Below, in pieces: positions 1 to 7,700 of a stretch of 10,849 nt of DNA. The stretch spans positions 1 through 10,849 of the forward strand of contig JAAKFC010000036.1 of the NCBI GenBank assembly GCA_011065225.1. Reading direction: 5' to 3'. The position numbers and the translations under genes were made by a program. Position 1 is the first letter of the stretch. Each line of letters opens with the position of its first letter. The DNA comes from Chlamydiota bacterium (GTDB lineage Bacteria > Chlamydiota > Chlamydiia > Chlamydiales > Rhabdochlamydiaceae). Below the pieces are notes generated by a model. That model made no database searches. It was not told the DNA's origin and was given only the letters and a program-made list of their open reading frames with translations.

Positions 1-705
1 TTTGCACCTGCACAAGGCAGTGTTCTTTATGCAACAGATATTGAAACACATTGGAAGTTGCAGCTCAATCTTGTTGATCTCGAATTGGGGCGAGAATATT
101 GGACAAGCAAATATCTCTCTTTCCGTCCTTTTGTAGGCCTTCGCGTTGCTTTCATCGATCAAGATTTTGAAATCCAACATAAGGGAGGAAGTTGGTCACG
201 ACGTAGCACCTCTATTAACCAAGATCCCTTCAACAATGAAGTCGATCTCGATAATGATTTTAAAGGTGTGGGAGTCCGCGCAGGATTTGATACTGTTTGG
301 AATTTTGGCTGTGGATGGGGCATCTATGGCAACTTCGCCACTTCGATTGTCTACGGAAGATTCGATTTAGATCATGATGAAGAGAATCGCAGGGCAGAAA
401 GTCCATACGATAAAATCAAAATTCTCGAGACCAAAGAGTCATTCCGTGCTTCACGTGCAATGCTTGACCTAGCTCTTGGAATTCAATGGGCTTCTCTACT
501 TTGTGATTGCCAATATGGATTTACCATTCAGCTCGGTTGGGAACATCATCTCTTCTTCCATCAAAACCAAATGTGGCGAGTCAATCGTATTGGCGATGTA
601 TCTGTCGCTGCTCTTCCTAATGACAATGGAGAAAATGTGTTCTTCCAGCGTAGAGGAACTCTTGATACTCAAGGATGGACACTCACTATTCAATTCGAAT
701 TCTAA
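1..705 (+). CDS. MOMP-like outer-membrane porin, 5'-truncated by window edge
   Basis: The frame is open from base 1, so the gene begins outside the window; 234 C-terminal codons are visible. The protein closely resembles the complete gene that follows: shared blocks include ELGREYW, RPFVGLR, HKGGSW, QDPFNNEV, CDCQYGF, LFFHQNQ and QRRGTLDTQGW. Alternating hydrophobic and polar residues, many aromatics and a C-terminal phenylalanine (QFEF) fit an outer-membrane beta-barrel that is folded by the BAM machinery. I place it in the Legionella-type MOMP / Lpg1974 pore-forming family, which is expanded in chlamydia-related bacteria. A CxC pair could take part in the disulfide cross-linking typical of chlamydial outer membranes (inference). 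The stop lies two bases before the preferred start of the next porin, so the two are probably co-transcribed. The substrate passed by the pore is unknown. Confidence 0.85.
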   Translation, partial: FAPAQGSVLYATDIETHWKLQLNLVDLELGREYWTSKYLSFRPFVGLRVAFIDQDFEIQHKGGSWSRRSTSINQDPFNNEVDLDNDFKGVGVRAGFDTVWNFGCGWGIYGNFATSIVYGRFDLDHDEENRRAESPYDKIKILETKESFRASRAMLDLALGIQWASLLCDCQYGFTIQLGWEHHLFFHQNQMWRVNRIGDVSVAALPNDNGENVFFQRRGTLDTQGWTLTIQFEF

Positions 706-707
706 TT

Positions 708-1844
708 ATGTTCTTACTTAAGGATCCAAAGAAGCTTCCTTGGATCCTTATTGCCTTTTTTATAGGATCCAGCGGGTTTTGTTCTTGTGATGAAACCATT
801 GCAAACGCACCCGTTTATCCCAAAACTTGCAATGGAGAATGGGTATTTACTGTTTCAGGATTTTATTGGAGTGGGCATCAAGATGGAATGGAATTTGCCA
901 TTCGCAATTCTGTTTCGATTCCCGTCATCAATCCTCTGCCACCTGAAATCCAAGAAATCAACAACCTCATCGATGATGATTTCGAAACACCGAAATCCAA
1001 ATGGGAATTCGGCTTCAAATTTGGTCTCGGCTACAATACAACATGCGATGGGTGGGATCTCGATCTCACATGGACCCATTTTTCCCCTTCTTCATTCACC
1101 CATGTAGAAGCAGAGGTTGATGACAATCAAACTCTCATCACACTCTGGTCAGCATTTTCACCAGCGCAAGGAGAAATCAACTTTGCGCGCGACATAGAAG
1201 CCATTTGGAAATTCGATCTCGACTTCATCGATTTCGAGTTGGGTCGCGCTTATTGGGTAAGCAAACGGCTTTCCATTCGCCCTTATGTAGGTCTGCGTTA
1301 TCTCTCGATCAACCAAGATTATGATCTTGAACATAAAGGGGGAAGCTGGAGCCCTCGCATGAATCCCTCTCAAGATCCTTTCAACAATGAAGTACATCTT
1401 GAAAATGATTATAAAGGGATTGGTCTGCGAAGTGGTTTGAGTGGCATTTGGAATTTCGAATGCGGCTGGGCTCTTTATAGCAACCTTGCTGCCAGTGTCA
1501 TCTATGGCCGTTTTGACATCGCTCATGACGAAAATAACCGTCTAGCCATCTCTCCCTATTCCAAATCAAAAATACTCGATTCTAAGGCCCATTTTCGCGC
1601 TTCTCGTGCAATCGTCGATATCGACCTTGGGATCCAATGGTCTGCTCTATTTTGCGATTGTCAATATGGCTTCACAGCAAAACTCGGATGGGAAAGCCAT
1701 CTTTTTTTCCATCAGAACCAACTTTGGCGCGTTGTCCGCATTGGAGATACTGCAAATGCTCCCAGTGGACAAAATGTCTTTCACCAACGCCGTGGAACAC
1801 TTGATACGCAAGGGTGGACTTTGGCCTTGAAGTTCATGTTCTAA
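708..1844 (+). CDS. MOMP-like outer-membrane porin, complete tandem paralog
   Basis: A 378-residue beta-barrel porin of the Legionella-type MOMP family. I chose the ATG at 708, two bases after the previous stop, because it gives a normal signal peptide: basic MFLLKDPKK, then hydrophobic LPWILIAFFIGSSGF. An ATG at 675 would add 11 residues inside the previous gene. No clear ribosome-binding site precedes either, so translational coupling is likely. A cysteine pair (CSC) sits at the end of the signal region but no standard lipobox is seen. The mature part holds KWEFGFKFGLGYNT, DGWDLDLTWTHF, RPYVGLR, CDCQYGF and a terminal phenylalanine (KFMF). By eye it is roughly 60% identical to the upstream porin over the shared part, which points to tandem duplication. 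Its 3' end overlaps the convergent glycosidase gene by 11 bases. Confidence 0.88.
   Translation: MFLLKDPKKLPWILIAFFIGSSGFCSCDETIANAPVYPKTCNGEWVFTVSGFYWSGHQDGMEFAIRNSVSIPVINPLPPEIQEINNLIDDDFETPKSKWEFGFKFGLGYNTTCDGWDLDLTWTHFSPSSFTHVEAEVDDNQTLITLWSAFSPAQGEINFARDIEAIWKFDLDFIDFELGRAYWVSKRLSIRPYVGLRYLSINQDYDLEHKGGSWSPRMNPSQDPFNNEVHLENDYKGIGLRSGLSGIWNFECGWALYSNLAASVIYGRFDIAHDENNRLAISPYSKSKILDSKAHFRASRAIVDIDLGIQWSALFCDCQYGFTAKLGWESHLFFHQNQLWRVVRIGDTANAPSGQNVFHQRRGTLDTQGWTLALKFMF
719..761 (+). terminator. 32-base palindrome plus T run at start of second porin gene
   Basis: Bases 719-734 and 735-750 are complementary except for one A/C pair (730/739). The ends read TAAGGATCCAA and TTGGATCCTTA, with GAAGCTTC at the centre. 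Five bases later comes a run of six T (756-761). The shape resembles an intrinsic terminator or attenuator for the first porin, yet it lies inside codons 4-15 of the second one. It could let transcription stop between the porins unless ribosomes enter the second gene. The function is inferred; only the palindrome and T run are seen. Confidence 0.45.
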
Positions 1845-4467
1845 ATTCTTGGATGAAGTTGGCGACAAGTGCGCTCCAACCAGTTTGGTGAGAAGCGCCA
1901 AGACCTTGGCCTGTTTCAGGATTATAATATTCATGAAAGAGAATGTAATCACGCCAGTTGGGATCTTGGGCTTTGAGAAAATGCGGACCAAAGACAGGTC
2001 GTTTTCCTTCTTTATTTAGAGTAAAGATCTGGATCGTACGATCAGCAAAATCTTTTGCCATCGAGGCAATGCCAATTGGTGGTTCTTTTCCTGCTTGGAT
2101 AGTGATATCTTCTTCAAAAGCTTCTGCCAATTTAGAAAGAGATTCAACGAGAAGGAATGTAGTCGGCATCCAAATAGGCCCACGCCAATTGGAATTGCCT
2201 CCTTTAACTGTATAGAGCGATTCAGATGGCTCATAGCCCACTTGTTTTTCCTGGAAGACAAAGGGATTTTTCTCATGGTAACGTGACATACTGCGAAGGC
2301 CATAAGTTCCACGAAATTCATCTGGATCCCAGACATATTTGAGAACGCTGTGCAGTTGTTTAGCATTCATGAGTGTGCAGACATAATGTTTTTTTCCATC
2401 TTTGATAGTGGGAATGATACAAGGTTCGACAAGATCTTTGCGATTATTCATGAACCACTGAAAATTGGTATAGAATTCAGAATGTTTTTCCATAAAATCT
2501 TCATGGAGAATTTCCACAGCAAAGAGAGGAATGAGACCCACTAGAGAACGGACCCGGAACTTGGTAAAAGTTCCATCGGGATGCGTAAGAACATCATAGA
2601 AAAAACCATCCTGGTCGCTCCACATTTCATAATCGCGATTGCCCCGTTTTTTCATTGCATGGGCGATGTAAACATAGTGTTGAAAAAACTTGGTAGCAAG
2701 CCCTTCATAGACCTTATTGAATTTGCTGAGTTCTAACGCAATCCGCATGAGATTGAGAGCAAACATAGCCATCCAACCTGTCCCATCCGACTGTTGCAGA
2801 ATGGCCCCACCTGGAAATTTTTCTGAACGATCGAGGACAGTGATATTATCAAGACCTAAGAATCCCCCTTCAAATACGTTGTTGCCCGAATTGTCTACTT
2901 TGTTGACCCACCAGGTAAAATTGAGTAGCAGTTTGTGAAAACATTTTTCGAGAAATTCATGATCCCCTTTTCCCGTTTCTTTTTCTTCCATGCGGTAGAG
3001 GCGAAGAGCCACCCATGCATGAACAGGAGGGTTGAGATCAGAGAAGTCCCATTCACAGGCAGGAATTTGCCCATTGGGATGTTGGAACTGGTCAAAGAGA
3101 AGAAACCAGATTTGCTTTTTAGCAAATTCCCGATCGATTAAAGCATACGTAATACAATGGAACGCATGATCCCATGCAGCAAACCAAGGATATTCCCACT
3201 TGTCAGGCATGAGCATGATCCGCATCGAGTTGAGATGTTTCCAGTGGCTATTCCGACCAGTAAGACGCGATTTTGGAGGGGGATTGTCTGGATTGTCTCC
3301 TTTGAGCCATTGCCCCACATCAAAGATATAAATTTGCTTCGTCCAAATCTGTCCGGCGAATGCTTGTCTCTGGATTTTTTTTTCATCTTCGGTAGCACTT
3401 TCAGGTTGAATAGAGGCATAAAACGCATCCGCTTCCGCCTTTCGTTTGGCGATGATCTCTTCCACATCTTGAAGTGGATTTTCCATCTGCTGATCTGTGA
3501 AGCGAAAGAAGAACTTTACAGAATCTCCAGGTTGGATCGCATCAACTTTGTAATGTAAAGCGGCTTTACTTCCGACATTTTCTGGATTTGTTGTTTCTTC
3601 GCCATCACAAATTTTTCGATGGAAAGCGTCTTTATAATATCCTTTTTCTTCAAAGCGGGTTTCATTTTCTGTGAAGAGCATTTCTGCTCCTTCAGAGCCA
3701 TAGAGATATCGTTTGCCAAGCCGATATTCTATCGGGAGATTTTGTATCTGAGGCATATCGGCCTCATCCGCAACAAGGCATCCTTTTTCATTTGAGATTT
3801 TGGGGCGAGAAATTTCTTTGCCCGACCATGACCACTGATTGCGAAAAAACATCTGCATCAAAAAATGGAGAGGAGCAGGATCTGGACCTCGATTGAAAGC
3901 CTCTACTTTAATACATACTCCCTCAACCGTATCCTTGGCATATTCAATGAAGATGTCAAAATAGCGGTTCTCATTAAAAAGTCCCGTATCAATTAATTCA
4001 TATTCCGGATCCTTGGTTCCTCTTTTGAGATTTTCTTCGCGCAGCTTTTGATAGGGATATTCTCCTTGTGGATATTTATAGAGATATTTCATGTAGGCAT
4101 GAGAAGGAAGACCATCGAGATGATAGTAATACTCTTTGACATCCTCTCCGTGATTTCCTTCAAAAATCGTAAGGCCAAAGAGTCGTTCTTTGAGATGGGG
4201 ATCTTTCGTATTCCAAAATGCGGGTGCTAAGGTAAGTACTTGGTAACGATCACACCAACCAGCAATCCCATCTTCTCCCCAGCGATATGCTTTTGAGATG
4301 GAAAGTTCGTAGGGGAAAAACTTCCACGAGTTGCCATCCGCACTATAGTCCTCTCGCACGGTCCCCCAGCTCCGTTCCGAGACATAGGGGCCCCATTTAT
4401 ACCAGGGCACAACGACCTTTTCCTGCCCCTCTTCGAGCCGCTCATGTTCCGCTGTTTTCTTGGGCAT
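1834..4467 (-). CDS. GH63/MGH1-type glycoside hydrolase (glucosidase)
   Basis: An 877-residue protein whose first 200 residues carry the pattern of bacterial proteins annotated as glucosidase (GH63 / MGH1-like): WGPYVSERSWGTVREDYS, YRWGEDGIAGW, FEGNHGEDVKEYYYHLD, YMKYLYKYPQ. Roughly residues 1-340 should form the N-terminal beta domain and 360-877 an (alpha/alpha)6 barrel. The barrel shows AAWDHAFH (430-437), DGTGW with Asp561, NWRGPIWMP (760-768) and HEYYNP with Glu846 followed by GASHQTGWSA. By family analogy Asp561 and Glu846 are the candidate acid and base. Length is typical. The start has a strong ribosome-binding site (AGGAG at 4481-4477, nine bases away) and lies inside the 3' end of glk, overlapping it by 26 bases. 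There is no signal peptide, so it should act in the cytoplasm unless exported otherwise. The exact sugar substrate cannot be read from sequence. Confidence 0.85.
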   Translation of the reverse strand: MPKKTAEHERLEEGQEKVVVPWYKWGPYVSERSWGTVREDYSADGNSWKFFPYELSISKAYRWGEDGIAGWCDRYQVLTLAPAFWNTKDPHLKERLFGLTIFEGNHGEDVKEYYYHLDGLPSHAYMKYLYKYPQGEYPYQKLREENLKRGTKDPEYELIDTGLFNENRYFDIFIEYAKDTVEGVCIKVEAFNRGPDPAPLHFLMQMFFRNQWSWSGKEISRPKISNEKGCLVADEADMPQIQNLPIEYRLGKRYLYGSEGAEMLFTENETRFEEKGYYKDAFHRKICDGEETTNPENVGSKAALHYKVDAIQPGDSVKFFFRFTDQQMENPLQDVEEIIAKRKAEADAFYASIQPESATEDEKKIQRQAFAGQIWTKQIYIFDVGQWLKGDNPDNPPPKSRLTGRNSHWKHLNSMRIMLMPDKWEYPWFAAWDHAFHCITYALIDREFAKKQIWFLLFDQFQHPNGQIPACEWDFSDLNPPVHAWVALRLYRMEEKETGKGDHEFLEKCFHKLLLNFTWWVNKVDNSGNNVFEGGFLGLDNITVLDRSEKFPGGAILQQSDGTGWMAMFALNLMRIALELSKFNKVYEGLATKFFQHYVYIAHAMKKRGNRDYEMWSDQDGFFYDVLTHPDGTFTKFRVRSLVGLIPLFAVEILHEDFMEKHSEFYTNFQWFMNNRKDLVEPCIIPTIKDGKKHYVCTLMNAKQLHSVLKYVWDPDEFRGTYGLRSMSRYHEKNPFVFQEKQVGYEPSESLYTVKGGNSNWRGPIWMPTTFLLVESLSKLAEAFEEDITIQAGKEPPIGIASMAKDFADRTIQIFTLNKEGKRPVFGPHFLKAQDPNWRDYILFHEYYNPETGQGLGASHQTGWSALVANFIQEFRT

Positions 4468-5431
4468 AATGAGCCGCTCCTAAGAGTGCAGTGTTTTCAT
4501 TGAGAACTACTTTGACAGGAATTCTTAAAAGAAGAGAAGTAAAGCGCCCTTTTTGGATGAAGCGCTTCATAAAGTCTCCTTCTGAGAGTTTATTGAGCAT
4601 TTTAGGAGCAATGCCTCCACCGATGTAAAGCCCACCAACAGCAAGCATTTTAAGGGCTAAATTTGCCGCTTCACCGCCGTAGATTGCAACAAAAAGATCG
4701 AGTGCGCGCGCGCAAGAGGCCGATACATTTTTCATTCCCATCTCAGTGATGATATGGGTTGGATCCGTATTTTCCATCGCCTTTTTGACTTGCTTTTCTT
4801 CTTTTTCAATTCCCTCGTCAATCAAAAAGCGATAAATACTATTGAGTCCCGGCCCTGATAAAATCCTTTCAAAAGAGATATGATCATACTGTTTACGAAG
4901 ATAGCTCCACAGCTGTACTTCAAGATCATTTTCTGGAGAAAAACTGCAGTGTCCGCCTTCACATGCAAAAGGATGATATTTTTTTCCATCCCAGTAAAAC
5001 CCCGCCTCTCCAAGTCCCGTTCCAGCCGAAATGAGGGCAGCATTTCCTGTATGTTTTTTTCCTTCATTCAACGAAAAAAATTCGTTTTTTTCTAGGCAAT
5101 TGATTCCATAGGCATTTGCTTCTAAATCATTGATGAGAGAAACATGAGAGATATTTGCTTCTTTCTCAATCAAATCAGCATCGATAATCCAAGGAAGATT
5201 GGTGGCCTTGCATTTACGATCTTGGATAGGGCCTGCAATTCCAAAACAAGCTCGCTCTATATCATATCCCGGATGGCCGGCCAAAAACTCCTTCACAATG
5301 CTGCGCAAAGTTTCATGATCTGCACTTTTGAACTTTGCATCGACTATCCACTTGCGCTTTTCTCCCTCTTCAAAAAGAGCAAGATGCGTTTTTGTTCCCC
5401 CAATATCCCCAGCTAAAATGATCCTTCCCAT
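4442..5431 (-). CDS. glk: Glucokinase (proteobacterial Glk type)
   Basis: A 329-residue ATP-dependent glucokinase that makes glucose-6-phosphate for glycolysis. Motifs in order: phosphate loop DIGGTKT (9-15), INDLEANAYG (100-109) with candidate catalytic Asp102, second phosphate motif SAGTGLG (135-141), glucose-binding EGGH (158-161), FERILSGPGL (187-196) with Glu188, and adenosine motif GGLYIGGGIAPK (266-277). EGGH plus SGPGL assign it to the Pfam Glk family rather than to the ROK family. The ATG at 5431 is preferred: the frame extends upstream only to a TTG at 5467 and would add 12 non-conserved residues. No good ribosome-binding site is visible. It overlaps the downstream glucosidase by 26 bases, implying one transcript that couples glucose release to phosphorylation. 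Chlamydiaceae lack this enzyme, while environmental chlamydiae have it. Confidence 0.93.
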   Translation of the reverse strand: MGRIILAGDIGGTKTHLALFEEGEKRKWIVDAKFKSADHETLRSIVKEFLAGHPGYDIERACFGIAGPIQDRKCKATNLPWIIDADLIEKEANISHVSLINDLEANAYGINCLEKNEFFSLNEGKKHTGNAALISAGTGLGEAGFYWDGKKYHPFACEGGHCSFSPENDLEVQLWSYLRKQYDHISFERILSGPGLNSIYRFLIDEGIEKEEKQVKKAMENTDPTHIITEMGMKNVSASCARALDLFVAIYGGEAANLALKMLAVGGLYIGGGIAPKMLNKLSEGDFMKRFIQKGRFTSLLLRIPVKVVLNENTALLGAAHYAQENSGT

Positions 5432-5768
5432 AGACGGGAGTAAAGCAGATTTTTTTATTGTGCACAATGCTCAAAATCGTCAACCTTGAGAGTGTGTTTA
5501 TAAATTGCTTTCGCCAATAGGAATAGAGGTTTTTTCCTAGGAGATCTCTCTGGCTCGATTCCTTCCTTATTTTGAGCAAGCTCAAATATCCAGTGGACAT
5601 TTGAGGCGGAATTGAGGTGGAATAGGCCGAAGGCCATGGAACTGAGGAATAAGCTTTTTAAAGCTTGTGCAAGTCGAAGAGAATTCTCATAGGGAAAAAG
5701 ATCGCTCCTATCCTTGGTGGAATGAATTTGTAAATGCACCATTAAGAGAGTCTATGTAAGGAGTAACT
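5432..5768. promoter_or_regulatory. Divergent spacer between glk and recA, with repeats and hairpins
   Basis: This 337-base spacer should hold the promoters of glk (-) and recA (+). Seen directly: a perfect 12-base palindrome ATTGTGCACAAT (5457-5468), 26 bases before the glk ATG; a hairpin with 7-base arms TTTGAGC/GCTCAAA (5571-5586); GGCC-GAA-GGCC (5625-5635); a hairpin AAGCTTT/AAAGCTT (5651-5666); and a tandem 11-base direct repeat TTGAGGYGGAA (5601-5611 and 5612-5622). The recA ribosome-binding site AAGGAG is at 5758-5763, five bases before ATG. I see no convincing -35/-10 pair for recA and no LexA-type box. The palindrome near glk could be a regulator site. A 95-codon frame also crosses this region on - (listed separately). 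Confidence 0.5.
5455..5742 (-). CDS. Possible small ORF (95 codons), unrecognised
   Basis: An open frame from ATG 5742 to a stop at 5455, 23 bases upstream of the glk start and on the same strand. The product would be 95 residues, starting MVHLQIHSTK and ending VDDFEHCAQ, with a moderately hydrophobic middle (SLFLSSMAFGLF, roughly residues 30-41). I do not recognise it. No ribosome-binding site precedes its ATG, and the bases upstream are occupied by the recA leader. The same DNA carries hairpins and an 11-base tandem repeat, which could equally mean a regulatory or RNA-coding spacer. A 288-base open frame in non-coding DNA is somewhat unlikely but not rare, so I rate it below even odds. Confidence 0.3.
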   Translation of the reverse strand: MVHLQIHSTKDRSDLFPYENSLRLAQALKSLFLSSMAFGLFHLNSASNVHWIFELAQNKEGIEPERSPRKKPLFLLAKAIYKHTLKVDDFEHCAQ

Positions 5769-6821
5769 ATGTCAAACGAAGCAAAGAAAAAAGCCCTCGA
5801 ACTGGCTATGTCCCACATTGAAAAGAAATTTGGACAAGGCGCTGTGATGACGCTTGGAAAACACCAAGCATCTCGCGAGATCGGCATAATCCCCACTGGT
5901 TCAATCACTCTTGACATTGCAATTGGGATCGGCGGTGTACCAAGGGGACGAGTCACTGAAATCTATGGCCCCGAATCTTCTGGAAAATCCACTCTAGCCC
6001 AACATATTGTCGCCAGTGCCCAAAAAATGGGGGGCATTGCTGCCTATATCGATGCTGAACACGCACTTGATCCCACTTATTCTGCCAAAATTGGAGTCAA
6101 TCTCGACGAACTCTTGATCTCCCAACCCGATTCGGGAGAAGAAGCACTCAACATCGCCGAAATGCTCGCCCGTTCAAATGCAGTCGACGTCATTGTCATC
6201 GACTCCGTTGCAGCCCTCGTTCCTAAAAGTGAATTAGAAGGAGATATTGGTGATTCCTTCATGGGTCTGCAAGCACGCATGATGTCCCAGGCCCTGCGCA
6301 AACTCACCGCAACTCTAGCCAAGAGCAATACTGCTGCGATTTTTATCAACCAGATTCGCGAAAAAATCGGCGTGGTGTTTGGCAATCCAGAGACCACAAC
6401 AGGTGGCCGCGCCCTCAAATTCTACTCCTCTGTCCGGATGGATATCCGCCGTATTGGAGCAATCAAATCAAGTGACAATGTCGATGTGGGCAACCGAGTC
6501 AAAGTAAAAGTTGTGAAAAATAAAATCGCACCTCCATTCAAGATTGCGGAATTTGACATCCTCTTCAACGAGGGAATTTCTCGGTTTGGATCCATACTTG
6601 ATCTCGGCGTAGAATTTGGCATCATCGATAAAAAGGGAACCTGGTTCAGCATGGGAGCAACCCGCCTCGGACAAGGTAGGGAAGCCGCTCGCGAAGAGTT
6701 GAAAAAAAATCCAGATATGACAGCTGATATCGAAAAACAAATCCTTGATACATGTATAGAAAAAGACTTATTACCAAACCGCAAAAAAAAATCAGAGACT
6801 GCTGCTGCGGGCGTAAGCTAA
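5769..6821 (+). CDS. recA: RecA recombinase
   Basis: A full-length 350-residue RecA, the ATP-dependent strand-exchange protein of homologous recombination. Seen: Walker A GPESSGKST (67-75), YIDAEHALDP (93-102) with the catalytic-type Glu97, Walker B VIVIDS (141-146), the L1 region EGDIGDSFMGLQARMMSQALRKL (about 157-179), and L2 with INQIREKIGVVFGNPETTTGGRALKF (about 194-218). The C-terminus is lysine-rich then neutral (RKKKSETAAAGVS). The start is fixed by AAGGAG five bases upstream. No SOS box is visible in the leader. The last 30 bases overlap the convergent prenyl synthase gene. A run of nine A (6783-6791) encodes three lysines near the end and could permit slippage, changing only the tail. 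Confidence 0.98.
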   Translation: MSNEAKKKALELAMSHIEKKFGQGAVMTLGKHQASREIGIIPTGSITLDIAIGIGGVPRGRVTEIYGPESSGKSTLAQHIVASAQKMGGIAAYIDAEHALDPTYSAKIGVNLDELLISQPDSGEEALNIAEMLARSNAVDVIVIDSVAALVPKSELEGDIGDSFMGLQARMMSQALRKLTATLAKSNTAAIFINQIREKIGVVFGNPETTTGGRALKFYSSVRMDIRRIGAIKSSDNVDVGNRVKVKVVKNKIAPPFKIAEFDILFNEGISRFGSILDLGVEFGIIDKKGTWFSMGATRLGQGREAAREELKKNPDMTADIEKQILDTCIEKDLLPNRKKKSETAAAGVS

Positions 6822-7700
6822 TGCAGTTTTATTGAGCATATGGATCAACTTTTCAAAAGATGGGGTGTATAGATTTAGCTCATTTAAGAGTTTTTGAAAA
6901 CACTCCATTTCTTTTTGGAAGACATTGAGAGCCCTTTCATTGCCCAAAACTTTAGCTGCATTGATTTCCCGGTGATTCCTTTCATCCTGGACAAGATCGC
7001 CCAAGTCATCAGCAATTTGAAAGGCCATCCCGAAATGGTAAGCGCATTGCTTAACCTCATCAAGTCGACCCAGCATCCCACCACCAAAGAGCCATCCAAA
7101 GATAAAAGCCACTTCAAACAACGTGACCGTCTTTTTATAGAGCACTTCTTTGACCGTCTCGAAACTCTGATTGGGGGGATAGAGATCGAGATATTGCCCC
7201 ATCGTCGCCCCAGCAATACCAGCGGAGACGCTGGCTTGCTTTAAAGCAAGAGCACACACCTCACCGGCAAAACCAGAAAAAGGCGGGGGGGCTGTTTTCA
7301 TCACTTCAGCATTCTCATGAATTTTCTCGTAAGCGGCAAAAATGAGTGAATAGCTTGCAAGAAGCGCAGTTGATTCGCCATAAGCCCTATGCAATGAAGA
7401 TTTGTCCCGCCGTTCATCGTCATTATCCATGCAGGGCAGATCATCGGCAACGAGCGATGCCGTATGCATGAATTCAACAGAAAGGGCCACAGGAACCACG
7501 TCAAGGTCGTTTCTTAAGCCTTCCCCAACCATCATTGTAATAATGGGCCTGAGCCGCTTCCCACCGCTTAACAGAGCATATTCGCAAGCATCGCGCAGTT
7601 TGTTTTTTGGGCCAAATGAGAGAATACTCCTCGCAACCTCTTTTTCAATCTGGTCACGAAGAAGAAAAAACGAAGATTTAGAAACAACTTCTGTCAACAT
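6792..7700 (-). CDS. ispA: Short-chain polyprenyl diphosphate synthase (FPP/GGPP type)
   Basis: A 302-residue trans-isoprenyl diphosphate synthase that condenses IPP onto an allylic diphosphate to give farnesyl or geranylgeranyl diphosphate, feeding undecaprenyl and quinone synthesis. Motifs: GGKRLRP (46-52), first Asp-rich motif DDLPCMD (86-92), and second Asp-rich motif DDLGD (231-235) in FQIADDLGD. Both magnesium-binding motifs are intact. Downstream, the usual GKD..K.TYP stretch is diverged (REINAAKVLGNERA). Product length cannot be assigned safely. The start lies inside the end of the upstream glmU-like gene (23-base overlap), so it is probably translated by coupling; there is no clear ribosome-binding site. 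The pair matches ispA-glmU (CT628-CT629) of Chlamydia trachomatis as I recall it. Confidence 0.92.
   Translation of the reverse strand: MLTEVVSKSSFFLLRDQIEKEVARSILSFGPKNKLRDACEYALLSGGKRLRPIITMMVGEGLRNDLDVVPVALSVEFMHTASLVADDLPCMDNDDERRDKSSLHRAYGESTALLASYSLIFAAYEKIHENAEVMKTAPPPFSGFAGEVCALALKQASVSAGIAGATMGQYLDLYPPNQSFETVKEVLYKKTVTLFEVAFIFGWLFGGGMLGRLDEVKQCAYHFGMAFQIADDLGDLVQDERNHREINAAKVLGNERALNVFQKEMECFQKLLNELNLYTPSFEKLIHMLNKTALAYARSSSL

Noticed and set aside
675..707. Earlier ATG (675) for the second porin gene
   Set aside because: It lies inside the first porin gene and adds 11 residues in front of an already complete signal peptide; ATG 708 right after the stop fits better.
5432..5467. TTG start at 5467 for glucokinase
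   Set aside because: It adds 12 residues before the conserved GRIILAGDIGGTKT and has no ribosome-binding site.
5551..5566. T-arm-like GGCTCGATTCC, suggesting a tRNA or tmRNA end
   Set aside because: No matching acceptor, D-arm or anticodon arm can be folded around it.
5600..5768. SOS (LexA) box upstream of recA
   Set aside because: No CTGT-N8-ACAG or GAAC-N4-GTTC type site was found by eye in the leader.
6077..6784. Long minus-strand frames inside recA
   Set aside because: They are explained by codon bias of recA on the other strand and have no recognisable product.
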